Under the pieces are notes generated by a model. The model made no database searches and had not been told where the DNA came from. It saw only the letters and a list, made by a program, of their open reading frames with translations. From assembly GCF_001625305.1 (NCBI RefSeq), contig NW_017803713.1, positions 2,819,424 to 2,883,423 of the forward strand: a stretch of DNA of 64,000 nucleotides, read 5' to 3'. A program made the position numbers and the translations under genes. This DNA is from Branchiostoma belcheri (taxonomy: Eukaryota > Chordata > Leptocardii > Amphioxiformes > Branchiostomatidae). This document shows, one piece after another, positions 35,864 to 49,400 of the stretch (position 1 is the stretch's first letter; every line of letters starts with the position of its first letter).

Positions 35864-37300
35864 CCAGTAGCAGCACACCTTCCATCCCCAGCTCTGAGCA
35901 ATGGAGAAAATCTTGTGTAGAGATTTGCTAGTGAAGAGTAAGTTGCATATATTGGTACAAGAGCAAGGAAAGGAAATAAAATATCATTTCATGCTTTTAC
36001 AAGAGGTCTTTGAATTCATGTAGACAAAAGGCAAGTTTCAATCATTTTTTCATCCCGGCATGAACAAATGCAGGTTGTGGTAAAGTTTGTGATGTTGTCA
36101 CATACAGAAAAATTGGTGGAAACTGCCTGGCTTGACTTTTTACAAGTAATTCTTTACATGTTATTGGCATAATTCAAACAATAGTTTGTTTTCAGTAAAC
36201 TCCAACAATAAAATAGCGAGTTGTCTATAGGCTCAGACTGTTTTTTATATAACACTTGTTTCACATGTAGGTACCTTATTATGAGGCCTGCTGTAAAATT
36301 GTTTTAACCACTTTTCACTCCCTTTAATAGGCATCACTGTTTAAAGATTGGAAGATTCACCTTGCAAATGTTCTGCAGGAGTGAAGTTATTTGTCTTAAG
36401 GATTTGTGACTTTCTGGAACCAGGAAAACTTAAAACAGCAATGAGAAATGCAAACAGGGTCAAATGACAAATTTTGAAAATTCAAACCCTTCCAGTATAG
36501 ATACAGACTTATACAGCTGATTACATTAGGAAGGTGTTGTCTGCAGAAGTTCAAATTGATAAGACAGCAAAGACAAGGACTTTCAACCTAAGAAAAATCA
36601 TCATTTCAGAATTAGCCCTAAGGTTGTATTTTAGTAGTCAGTTACATTCCATTCAGGGAAAGTTCACAGACTACAGTATCTTCAATCTCTTAAGTCAGAC
36701 TGATCCTTTATTCATTAGAACTAGCCTATAAACTGTCTTCACAAATGGCTGTGCATCTCCTACTGGACCATGGTGCTAAAGAATAAACTCTGTACAAATC
36801 AGCTTTTGTCTGTGTTGTGCTGCTTTCGTTGTTGGTTTATACCGTAATGTACATGTTGTGATAGAATTAGGGGCAAAACCATCCCAGTTGATATCCCATA
36901 CCTGAGCTAATTACCTCCTACACTACACTCTTGATGTGGATAATTAGTCCTGAAGGACATGTGACTATTATAGCTATAACATTTGGCTTAGATAGTCTTG
37001 AGTAACCATATCCTCAAGAGCTAGTGTTGCATATTTGTGACTCTACAGGGAGATTATTACCAAGGTGATGACAACTTGTAATTGTGTAGGTGTTTCTGAA
37101 GAATAATGCTTCCCCAGACGTCAGTAATCCCAACATGTGTTACTGTTGCAGTTAGAGGTCCAAAATCACTCCTTGGAAAATGCACTTGGATATCATGTAA
37201 AGGTGTGGAGGTTTGATTGTCCCTGCAACATTTGTAGGAATTACCTGTACTAGTACACTGAAATGTTACCAAGCCTGATGCGATAACAAACAGCTTTTGA
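35864..37300 (+). other. 3' part of putative host transcript
   Basis: CpG-poor and without coding signs. A GTAAGT donor-like site (GT at 35938-35939) follows let-7 copy 2. The best poly(A) signal is at 36782-36787. CpGs begin to reappear after 37.1 kb and are frequent from about 37.3 kb. Confidence 0.4.
36782..36787 (+). terminator. poly(A) signal AATAAA with GT-rich downstream element
   Basis: AATAAA is followed 15-45 bases later by TTTTGTCTGTGTTGTGCTGC and further T/G-rich sequence, the classical cleavage arrangement. It lies about 0.9 kb past let-7 copy 2 and 0.5 kb before the end of the CpG-poor domain, so it is a reasonable 3' end for the host transcript. Other AATAAA words nearby (about 35979, 36207) have weaker downstream elements. 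Confidence 0.4.
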
Positions 37301-38449
37301 AACTTCTCTGAGTAGTCGGGAATTGTATCATTCATTGAGTAATAATCAATATAAAATCAGTCTAATTAAAGGTATGTCAATGAGCAGAACCGTAACTGTA
37401 AGGATTGAAAATCACCCAGAGGTCGGACGTATCCATACGAAGCCAAGTGTGACAGTGAGTATTTTCACGAAAACTCGGGAAATACTACATGAAAATGAAA
37501 TTCTACCCTTTTTAGGAAAAGAATGTAGGTTTTTGTTCTTTATTCGGTCATTGTAAAGGAAAAAGGCATCTTTGAAGAAAACGTGTAGATAATTAATTAG
37601 AGTCCTTGGAAAAAATTAAACACTACCATAGCATACCGAGCGCACTCAGTTTGTAGTGCAAAGATCCTGAGGGCCTGATTACGTCTCAACTAATGATCTG
37701 GTTCTCATTCGGAGGTTTACACAAGAGTCTAGACAAGCGGCGTGCGCCTGCATTAGCCATTACAGCGTCTTTAAGACATGACAAGTGTTTCTAAATATAG
37801 CAGACTGTCCCTTCTTGACCCTGCTAAGCAGTAAGGAAGGCGTAAAGAATTCAGCTATTAGAAATTGCAGAATGAATAACTGAGCACAGATTCCGAAAGA
37901 TATTATAACGTTACATGTATTAGAAACCTTTTTCATGCAAAAGGTAACATTATTGGGTTTTCATTGAAGAATGCTGTCGATTTGATGTTCCGATATGAGT
38001 GTAAATGAACAGAGCAAAGAATCAAATTGTGTCAAGTGTGAAAAAAAGTTAGGAAACCCTTTGTACCCGAAAACTATAGGCTTTTCCTTTAATAATATCG
38101 GTTTGGATTGCTAATAATTGGGTGCTATGTTATATGCGCGCGTTCGTGTCCTTGGGAACGTCATGCATGATAATTAAGCGTGCGGAAATGTTTTATGACC
38201 GACAGGAGGGAGAGAGAGAAAAGAGTCCTTTGACAGAAACAAACGTCAACGTGTTGCTTTGTGTTTTGAAACGCGAGAAGAAGAGCCCATGCCGGTTCAC
38301 AAGGTCACGTTTGTGGATGTTGCCCTGAATACCAAAACTCACCTGCGTTGGGATTTGTTTGAATGCACCTCGTCTGGGGTGAGCACAGCTGGCAACACCC
38401 CTACTTTTCAGTAGTCTAACCCAGAGAGGAATGCTGGCAGGCTAGACCA

Positions 38450-38517
38450 CCAATCACAGGAAGGTAGCGTACAGTGGCAGCAACCATGTTCAAGCCATGG
38501 GTAGGGCGGAATAAAAG
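38450..38517 (+). promoter_or_regulatory. promoter-like block: CCAAT, GC box, TATA-like
   Basis: CCAATCA at 38450-38456 is followed by GGGCGG at about 38504-38509 and AATAAAAG at 38510-38517, with spacing normal for a core promoter and a start expected near 38540. No downstream exon is recognised, so this may be chance or a noncoding start. Confidence 0.25.
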
Positions 38518-41500
38518 AACGCGCAGCAGATTGTATAACATTCCTCACCTTCAAGCCACTGCCCGAAAAAATTTCCGTCGATCAGATGATTAGAAATACG
38601 ATTTTCCCGTCAATGTAGTGTTTCACTAGGTGAAAGGTAATGTTATGTTACCGAAGTGTCGGCAAAACTCGTAGACTAAACAAAGTAAGTAATAGTAATA
38701 CGAGACGTAGTAGCATTTGATGCCACTGTGCAACGTCAGCAGTTATATATTATGCAAGTTTTATTTAGGCAAGAGGAACTGATGTTAAACGAAGATACAA
38801 AAAGGTTTGAAGTAAGTCATAAATCATTCTTGTAATACATGATATTTTGCCGGCATCGAAATATCATCAGAAAGAGCCAAATTCAAAATGCATTAACCGA
38901 ACTTTACCGCACTTAATAAAGTATGAAATGAAAAAAGACGTATTTCTCTATGTAAGAAAGATTCACTTATGAAGGAACAAAAAGAGCAACGCATTGATTT
39001 AGCAATCATATTTTTGATGTCAGTAGATAGTCTTAATTTAAGGACACTTTGCAACTGTGCATGGGCAACCCAAACAGATCACTAGGATTGTGGTAAATAG
39101 CATACTAGAAGTCGTCTCGTTCACTTTTTCTCTCCAAAGCGAAGGTGTCTGACCTCCATAATGGATAAAACAAAAAGATTTGTACATGAAGTAAAACGCG
39201 GAATTGTTTTCCAGCAGGGAGAGCTAGCTTTTCAAGGTTGCACGAATGTACTGTCCTTCAAATAATGAGGATTTGCTACATTAATATAAGTGCAGTTGGA
39301 GCAACTGGAGCAACATACCTTCCTTATCCATAAACAAACAAGCTAAGAATAAGAACATATGGCCGCAAATGACAAGTTAAATCATACCACATTCCATCAA
39401 CGTTAAGCCAGTCAGTTTGTGTCATGTTAAGGACCATTCGAAACGTTTGCAAGAAAGGTGCTCTTTCATTTCTTTATTTCAACCTTGTGTCAAGAAAATA
39501 AAAAGAAATGTAACTGAACAGGGGTAACAGGGTAGCTTATTTTCAAAACTCCTGTTGTAATTAAAAAGTACATCAGTATATGGAAGAGTAAATGTATCTA
39601 TTCCTTGTGGTTTACCGGTATGGCTTTGTATGATAATAGCCTTTCGAATTCGGGTACACACAGCAGTAACTGGTCCTATTACGAAGGCTGGTTACATCTA
39701 AGCCCCGATAATCTAGTTCTAGACATTGTTTATGACAGTCAAATGAAGAAGCTTCTGCAACATTAAGTAGTAACGCAATCGACTCAGAAATAGTTCCCCC
39801 GGAAGATTGGGTTTACATTCAGGTAATCTTCTTGAAGGAACATCGTAAAACTGTGAAAAAAACATTGAATAGACTACCGCATGCGTATTTTACGGACAAA
39901 CTTAGAAGATGTTAAGCTTCTAGCATATTTTGTTTCTGTCCAGTTTGGTTGGAAACAGTTTGTAGATTTTCACATTTACCTGTAGTCCTGTACATGTTAA
40001 TATTTCATAATTCATAATATGTACTATTGTATGTCAAGGAAAATACTAAGTAACCTAATGTTTGGCACGCAAGATTTGACTCTGTGAAGAGTTGTCAAGG
40101 CTGGCCAGGATTTGTAGGTTAAGGACGAAGGATGCGTGACCAAAACGTTTTTCACGGTAATATCGGTAGTTAAATTTTCTACTCTACCTACATTAGTGCA
40201 GGTTTGTTCTCGTGTGAATTTTTGTCAGGCAAAGAAACGTAAATAAATGTTATTATCGATATGGTTATGTCTGGGCTGAGTTGTGAACTTGATATACACC
40301 TCAATCACTCCTGATAAATTGTATTTCACAAAGGTAAATCATTCTGTCGTACGATGCCGTCTGTCAGCTGTGTGTCTGTCAGATGGTGGTATTCTGTTGG
40401 CATGAAAACAGTTTTATGCCACTTTAAAAAAGTAGTAGAACAAAAGAGCTTTTCCATATGTCTAACAAAGATGTATATTTCATCACAACTGTGCAGTGCA
40501 AACATTCCGACAAGCCAGTTTTCACATAGTATAAGACGTTTGCGAAATAACAAAAATACAAAGGTGTCGTTTCTATGTACCAACAGTCTTGGATGTCATT
40601 TTTGTATGTCAGTATAATCAATCATTCTGCATTCATAATAATGACCAGTCTATAATCATATAACAACCCCCTAAAAGTGTGTATATCCGGCGCTTGTTGA
40701 GAATTACACGAAACGCTTTCCTCATTCCCCCAAAAAAGCCGGTCGGCGGGAGTTGTGACCAGACGGTTCCCAGACACTCTGAACGCGCAGTGAACTCTCG
40801 CACGTTCCACCTGAACCCGCCGTCTGGCTTCAGTCATGCAGACCCGCCAACCCCGCGGCAGTGCGACCTGTCTGCACAAATGTACGACAAGCAACACTCA
40901 AGTCGACTTTAATATGCCTGACGCTAGCTGATGTCTACAAACTGCGCAGGACAAACGTGAAGCCATTGTTCCTCCACTTCAGAACGGGATTCCGTTGCAA
41001 AATGGCCGACCGGACACAGACCTTTATATGCGTCATACGTCAATAACTTATGCTGATTAAAGTACTTCAAATGAGTTATCAGTCATAAAGTAACTGAATG
41101 TGTGTATATTTAAGAATGCTGACCGTGCAATATTAGTGTAAGGGGTTACTGAACGTCTGAGCAGTGAGGAGCTCGGAGCTAGACATGTATGAGTTACGTG
41201 TCTGGAAACAAACGGCGACCTGGAGTGGAGGGCAACACAGCTGTACCTGGTAGTTTGTCTTAACCGCGGTCTTTGGATAACCCGTGGGGTTGTTACATCG
41301 TATTTCCTTGTCCAACCTGGGCATATAAACTGTGCCGGACGAGAACTAAACAACAATTCGCCATTCTTAACCACGCACTCCTTCAAAATCCGCGGAAAAT
41401 ACGGTTAGTCGCGTTTGCTATTTCAGAATATTGTCATGTCTACCATCGAGGTGAGAATTACCTCTTAAACACCTCTGGTATGATATCTACACAAATAATG

Positions 41501-44500
41501 AAGTAGTATTTGGGAGGACACTGGGAGTTTAGGAATCTAACTGCTTAAAGCCAAATATTTCTACAAATATTGTGACTTGACGCCATACAAAGAGCAGGGC
41601 TACATGATTATTAAAAACGGTACTCTACCTTCAGTCAAAAAAAAAATGTAAGACGAGTTTTCAAATTCCCGTGCTTTCCCAGATCTTATGTGGCAAGTGT
41701 TGTATATCCAGGTCGCAGAATGGAGTACCTTACATGAAAGTTTCACAAAATTCATCATGCCAACAATGTGAATACAATACAAGAGCTTTGGTCCTGTGAA
41801 TTTCCGCCTCATGATCTAACTCATTGTTGAGATGTGTCAAGGAAAGGCAGTTTTATATTCCCAACATAAGAAAGAATCGCTCAAGCAGACATACCTTTTC
41901 CTTCCTGACTGAACAATACCGATGATAATTGTTGGCTGTAACCTCAATATGAAACAAATATGCTATGACTTTATCATAGTTGCTATACTCGTCCACTATA
42001 TAAAATATATATTACAAACACCATAGGTGTTGCGCTTTTTAATTCACGATTCACACATTATCTTATCATCTGCCGTGCAGTTACTGGTGATATACTTGAC
42101 TAAGTCTTGAATAAACCTTTCACAATTATGATCTGACACAATGTCAACATGACGGTTAATTTAATGGTCCATACTAATGACGTCCCTATTGTTGTTGCTG
42201 CATCAGAACTACAATGTATTATAATTCTGAAGCAATGTTCATTTTAGTATAATTTGACACATTAACACATAAAACTGAGGATGCACACAGTAGGCCATAC
42301 ATTGTGTCAAACTTAAATACAAAAATGAAATGAGAAAAGAAGTTGAATAACTGACTGCTTAGTAAATGTTTGATTGAATGACCAAAGTAAAAGTAAATGT
42401 GAACTGTTGTAGAAGCTTTAGTTTACAAAGAAAGCAACCGCAACTTGTGTGCAAATCCCGCTACTGCTTAGGACACAAATTATAACAAGAAATTGAAAGG
42501 CTTTCGTTAGGTTGATGGGGTCATCTGCATGATGTTATTTATGAGGCTATAATTGTAGTGACTGTATTGTCGTCTCCAAACACATCAGTACGGTCACACC
42601 AAGAAAGCATAAGTTTCAGTCTTCTTTGTATTTCGTGAAACGTACTTGGTACATTTTCGACTTGCCGAGGTAGAGTCGCCACACTTCCGAATATTGCTGG
42701 TAGATGGTATTGATGTGAACACAGATAGTTCATCACTGATGATACTTTCACTTTGAATACACTAGAAATTGGAAGCCATTGGCAAGTATTAAAGTGAAAT
42801 ATCTCCGAGATCATATGTAACAGAAATAAGGGTATTCGTTTGAATGACGTGTAAAACTTTCAGATCTGTTTAGGCAGTTGACGGTCATTATTCACAAAAT
42901 GATGCACTTCAAACTTGGAAAATGACCGAGATTCCAACTTTGATTTGACCGAATTTAGATTATTGCAGATTATTGATCAAGATTACCGATCAGTACGTAC
43001 AGAAAACACATATTACAGTAATCCATGACTAAGAGCAGCCCTTTTATACATGTAAAATACGGTGGAATCAACTACTTTGTGTTAACAAAAGGAAATAAAA
43101 TGAAAAGATAAGGCAATATATAAAGCACAATCTCTCGACTGTTATACCTGACGAGGATCATGCATGCCTCTAAGAATCATATGAGGCTGTTCTCACTTCC
43201 AAGTCACTAATTTTATTAGTTTATTACGGCTGACGTTTCCACGCGTTTTGTGTGTCATATTTACAAGTTAAACTGTCCATAAAATCCGTTTTACTTTTCT
43301 GGAAAATGCGTTTAAAACCTGAACAGAAAATGAAGCAAAAATGCTGGGCACAATTTAAAATGTTTTCTTTTGTAAATGATGTCTGTGATAGTTTTAACTT
43401 GACTGCCAAACGTTTTGGCGAAGTCACCAACATCCGACGAACAGGTTATTATATCAGCGTACACCTACTGTGATGTAGTTGTCATGCCTACCACGTTAGA
43501 CGTAGTGTAAAATTGAGCTGATTTAACTGGGTCAGGCTTCGTGTTTGACTTGAAGTCTTTCCCACGAAGAATGAGGAAATCTGTCGTTTGAAAACCCTAA
43601 AGTTTCTGTGATAATCACCAAAGTTACCCTAGACCTTCTCCAGACGAGACAGCGCGCCGAGGCACGTGCTCAGGCACCGCAGGGTCACCCGAGTCACCAC
43701 TAAGCCGGGACCTTCAGGCGAACCAAAATAGCAGGCTGAGTACTGGGTCTGGGAAATGTGAAGTCTTTGTTTTGTCTCTGATATAGCCACCTAACAAACG
43801 TGTGGTGTGTGGAAACGTGGGACTTGTCATTCCCCTGGGGTGCTTGGTGGCAGTGTCTTAGCTAGCAGCAAAAATGGCGAGTATGGCAGCAGGGTCAGGG
43901 AGCGTGTCGTCTGCGGTTTCCCTCCCTCATAAGGCTTCATCATCTGAATTATGTCATGCAGATGTTGTGAACAAACCGCCATGAGTTCTATATTAATGGT
44001 CTTAACCGCACGTGGCGATCGGTGCGGCGGTTTACTGCAGATATTAGGTCGGTTTGTGGGGATCCTCCAGGCTTCAGAGCCAGACACACGGCAATTAGTC
44101 GGCACTCTCTCCCGCTCCCCATGTAGTATAACTGGACCGAGAAGGCTACAGTGCCGCTGTATCTTCAGTTCTCGGTCTGATTGTGATATGATGGAAAACA
44201 AGTCAAAACAGTCAACTAGTCAGATATTATTGGTCCTCGTCGGACCGACGGACGAGCCGGCCACACAGTCAGATATCCGTGAGCGGAGCGGAGGCCCGCT
44301 GCCGTTCTGTAGGGACAAAGGCATCCGGTCGGCCGAGAATTGAACCTGCACTTTGAGCCGCCATTGTTCACACCGTGACGGTTGTCGGAAGTGCAGTTAA
44401 CATGAACAATGTATTTTCCAAGTTTGTGCCCGACTGGTGCACACAAAGCCATGAGTCAGTTAAAGTTGTACTCCGATGTAGATCTGGCCTGTGCCATAAG

Positions 44501-46433
44501 CAACAGAAGATGTTAAATGTAAGGAACAACACAACACTAACGACCAAATGGTCTCAAGTCTATATCTCCTGCAACGTACAGTAAACGCTGTCTGTAACAC
44601 CCAGTCAGTGGACAGGTGGATACTACAGACAGTATTCTTAATTCTCGGGTCAGTGGGACAAAACATTTATACCATGGGACCACTGTAAAGTGAGTGAAGA
44701 AAACTCACCCACTTTGGTGGAAGACACACTGACCGCCTTTCCGCTGTACCTTTTAACAGAGACTTGCCGTGGCATATCATTCGTCTAAAATGTATATCTT
44801 AGAGCTTTTAAATGGTACAAAAAGCTAACAAGTTCAGTACGTTCCAGACATTCAGCTGGGGGACGTTTAGAAAAGTTCACTTTTTCATTGGAGCATCAGG
44901 AAGTACAAGTTATAGTAACTATTATGACATGCACAGTCATAATCGGTAAATACTACATAATACATATATCATGCTTGATGTTTAATACATGTAGTTATAA
45001 TATCGAAAAAACGACAAGGAAATAAAACAACAAGGAAAGGCGATGGACAAGATGAACTTCAGTAGAGCTTAACATTCAGTGAAGGTGGAAGATGACACTT
45101 GACGTCTGCAACTTTGTAAGGACAAAGCGACAATTACACCAACTGAAGAACATATCGGTATGATAGCTTAGAAAACATAGTTGGGGTAAGATATGATTTA
45201 ACAACAATAACAAAGAAGGAAAGTATTTGTAGGCGGAATTAAGTTGTCTCGTCTATTTTTTTTCAATTATCAAAACGATTTCATTCAGCAATTTTCAGTG
45301 ACGATGTTTTTTTTCTCTCACAATACATCACGAAACTTAGAGTTTGATTTCTACGTAAATAAAAATACACCAATCCCTTGGACTTGTTGCATAGACAGAT
45401 GCCGAGCGCATATGACATACGACCACTAGTTAATGTTCGGTTCTGTTGTGGTTCATGTTTTGTTGATGCTGTAGTAAATAGTTCGGTCAGTGATACACAT
45501 ATCATTTAGCATTTTCAAATTCACGATTGCAAATACTAAATGATTGCTCATTTTTTTAAACATAACAACATTCGGGGTATACAATGTATAAGACCTACAA
45601 GCTAATTTATGAAAAGACTGCCGTTTTAACTCTTTGTGAATGATAAATCTAATCATATGCTTCCATAACACATCATAGCACATGGACATAACTTCAAAAC
45701 GGCCATGGCACGAATTTCCCCCCATTCAAATATCGTCAATGAATTTGGACCGTGAAGGTAAAAGCTGTCTTTCTGATTTGCTGACCATTTTCACTTGCCA
45801 ATTAATCATTACATTTATACTAAATGGTGCTTTTTTCAACATATAGTCATGATCTAGGTAGAATATTTGTTAAAAGTGTCCTTATGATCAAACGGTTTCA
45901 CTGTGTTTTTACTTTGTTTTGTTGATCTCGATCTATCAAGTTGAAAACAACATGTCCTTACTACGTGTTGTACGTGAAATACGTGACGAACGGGAGATCT
46001 GAAATATGTCTGGTCTGGAACAACTGGCGTCACGTCGGTCCACAAGGCCCGGTGGGGTGGTCATATCTTCAGTTCTCATAGATATCTTTGTTGTATCCTA
46101 CAAGACCTTCAAATTGCAGTCTTTTTTAATGGTTGTTAATGTCATTAAAATGCTGTTTTTAAGGAAATACGAATGTGTATGAATGTCTGGAATGGTTCAA
46201 ACAACGCACGCCTACAAAAGACCTGCCATCTTACATACCCATGTCGGTACGCAAGGTAGCTCTCATATAAACGGAATCTCAATAATGGATTCCAAGCCCT
46301 TGACTCCCTTGTAAACATCACACAAGAGACACCTGTAACACCTACAATTTTGATGACGTTTTTAAATAAAAGAGATCACTGTGAACGGAAAAGGTATGTT
46401 GAAGTTCCGTTGCATGATGAAAAGCAATGCATG

Positions 46434-46465
46434 GAACACACATGCATTTGAACACACATGCATTT
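46434..46465. repeat. 16-bp tandem duplication
   Basis: GAACACACATGCATTT occurs twice in direct succession. Confidence 0.9.
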
Positions 46466-49400
46466 GTTTTATACTTCATAAAATACAGCAAAAGGCAATT
46501 CTCCTGCGCATAAACAGTACTGTAGATAAGATGCCTATATCTTTTTTCAAGAAGTGGCATATATTGTTTATTTATAACAGTTGGTTTTTGTGTGATTTTA
46601 AGACAAAGAACCTGTACTTTAATCGGGGATGTAAATTTCAGAAGATTCACATGTTTGGGGTCTACCCACTACCGTCGGTCAAGTTCGGCATAAAACAATA
46701 TGAAAATATTCCCTTATCCTGAGATGGCCTGATCTCAAGTGAGTTATTACTTAAGTATTATCTTTGAAAATATAACTTAATAACTGTAAATATAACTATT
46801 TTTACACACAGAACAGATGCTTCGGAATAACGTTTATTGCACTGAGACAGTGAGATGTACCTGTGTTCGCGCACCTACTTGTGGCCAGGTGGTCACATCT
46901 GCCATAAAATGTTTCCATCGTAGGGATCTCAGTGACGATACAACAGGTCTATGGTCACGCCAATCTCTTCTGTCTGAAGACAGAGGTTTGTACGACATGT
47001 CCACGACCCAGTGTACCAAGAAAGCCCTCAATTTTTGTTGGCTGTCGTAAACCTATCGTACGATGATCTGAATAAGCCCAGGCCCGTCGGACACGCTTCT
47101 GGGTTTCTTCTTCGTGTGGTGTTGTTAGTTTCCGCCCCGTAAACACGGAAGCTGGCAAAATATACACTTAAATCTTTGGAGACTCTGTATCTCTCTTATT
47201 TCTCTGTTCAACCCGTAAGAGAAATTGTAACACATGCATGGCCGGCCGACAACATGAACTTGCAGACTATGATTCCACTCCCTATGGTGGCCTCTCGGTA
47301 TTTCAGACACGGATCTCTGTAGTACCACTACCTATCCAGGTCAAAAGAATGATGTGATGGGTTAATAAACTCGTAACGTCTGTTTGCTATAGGATGTAAA
47401 AGACGTTTTTGTGTACAGCTCAATATGACCAGACTACCTCCAATGCGTATTCTGAACACTACTGCGGGGCGTTTGCCGCCATCCATATTGGCAGTTTCCC
47501 TGGCGGTCTCCGTGTGGCGGTGTTCCCGCCTCGCTGCACAAACCTCAGGACAGTTCTCAGTCATTTCCCAGCGGGACACATCAGAGATGGTCGCAACAAA
47601 TCGACACTAAGATAACAGTGGCCATCTGTGGCGATACTAAGATAACACACATGTCAAACGATAATAATTGACGCAAAAGAAATGGCATGCCTACACAATA
47701 CACTACTCCGTACAACATATACAGAACAATTTCAATATCAACGACATGAACTAAGGCTACGCTACATTTTACAATGTCTTAGCTGTTATAATATTAATTT
47801 TCTTATTTGGGAGTGGTATCCTTACTTTCTCTCTATTAATATTTCTCTATCTCGCATATCTAACAGATCTGATATTATAATCAATATCAGCAAAAGTAGC
47901 ACATTTACATTGTGATATGGTTGAAGGTGTCATGACAGTATTCTGCCTTTAAGTCTACAGTGCACATTGAAATGTTATTATCTGTGTATTTTTGCAGTGA
48001 TACCCAAGGCTCGTAGTGAAATATAGTGGTATCATTCAGCCACATTTTGCGATATGTTCATTTCATCTAGCGAAAAAAAACTCCATAAAGTTCTTGATCC
48101 CATGCATCATTATCATCATGTCGGGCGACTAGCCCGGACCGAGTCCACTCTCTCTTTCCAGTCATCTCTGTCCGCCATCTTGTATAATGTAAAGAAATAC
48201 ATGTATATGTACGTTTTCACACAGAAGAACACAACTCCCAGCTAGGTTTGCTTTTTAACTGGTGCCTTGAATCTACATTTTCATTCTCAAAATATTGTTG
48301 GTATCGCCCAACTTGCTTTCAGCAAGGGCGCAAGGTGCAGAGAGCAATAGAAACGTTTTCTATCGGTACGCGATAGAATCCTTAGACTTAATTACCTGCA
48401 TTTTCGCAATATGAGTTACGTTGATTGTTTCAAGAACACACATAAAATGATTCAAATGGCCGGGGATGCAGAGGGTCACTAACGTAAAAGCAACGTCTTT
48501 GGCGTTTGTCTCAGGTGGGTTTCACCACGTTTGTTGTTAGACAGCTTCCATTTCCGGACAGACACCTTCGCGATGCAGACGTTTGCTCTTCAAAAGGAGT
48601 ACAGTGATCTCCTTCACACAAGTTAAGACGACAAGACCGTGCCAACTATGTGCTTAACGCAATTCAGCTATTTTGCAACAAATACGAAGAAGACTTTCAC
48701 TGTCTCTCGGACGGAGAAACAGATCACAAGGAATTCACGGATGTTTAAGTTACCCTTCCTCAACGTGGGGTATTGCCCTGAAGGAATCTAGTTCACAATA
48801 AACATCAGTTGTTCAGGTCATCTGGTAGGACGCCACGTTACCTTACTTGGTGTGCGCTGTTTTGCCCAGACGATATATTAGTCTGAACGGATCCATGATT
48901 TCTCTCTTGGGACGTCGGTCTGCCTTTATTGCACTGCAATACGGACGTGACTACGATGCTAACAACCATCGGTTCTGCAATCTGCACTGGTCAAGAGCTG
49001 CCTGAACCAGCACGATAAACATCAACGAGCGAGATCTGTCCATCATGTACTGGTGGTTACAGCCATGTAGACCTAGAGTTTACGCCTTCAGATTTTATCA
49101 GAATGTTCCGCACAGGTGGACTGATAGCTATGTGAACAAATATGGAGACAGGAACATTTGAAATGTTTGTTTTAAGACATTTAGCTTTCCCGAGAGGTTT
49201 CATATCGTATGTACGTACTTATCTACGAAACAGAGATATTCGCACATAATTTCAGGGAAGGAAAACACAATTTGGCGGTTGCTACATTTATTGTTTTCTG
49301 AGATAGTTCCTTACTTCGCTCTGCTATGCTGGTTACATCCCATAGTTGCTACAAAGACATTAGCGGTCTCGTTGTTTTGGATGATGGCGAAGACTCAGTG

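Larger units (their letters stand above)
22000..36830 (+). ncRNA. putative primary transcript (host lncRNA) of the miR-100/let-7/miR-125 cluster
   Basis: Four conserved microRNA hairpins lie in the same orientation within 2.1 kb. They sit near the 3' end of a domain (about 24.6-37.3 kb) that is strongly CpG-depleted: by hand I count 5 CpG in 28621-29580 but 16 in 37381-37800, just past the boundary. In amphioxus and other invertebrates germline methylation is concentrated in transcribed bodies, which explains such depletion. A CpG-rich promoter candidate lies at the left end and an AATAAA with a GT-rich tail at the right end. No conserved protein frame is visible inside, as expected for a MIR100HG/MIR99AHG-like host RNA. 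Exact start, exons and end are not determinable here. Confidence 0.55.

Noticed and set aside
43827..44343. Overlapping 124- and 130-codon frames on opposite strands
   Set aside because: Chance open frames in a CpG-rich patch; no motif and no splice context.
44325..44360. T-loop-like GGTTCAATTC on the minus strand (possible tRNA)
   Set aside because: No pairing T-stem, anticodon arm or acceptor stem around it.
44680..44720. Imperfect stem as a microRNA precursor
   Set aside because: About 17 pairs with mismatches and no conserved seed; too short.
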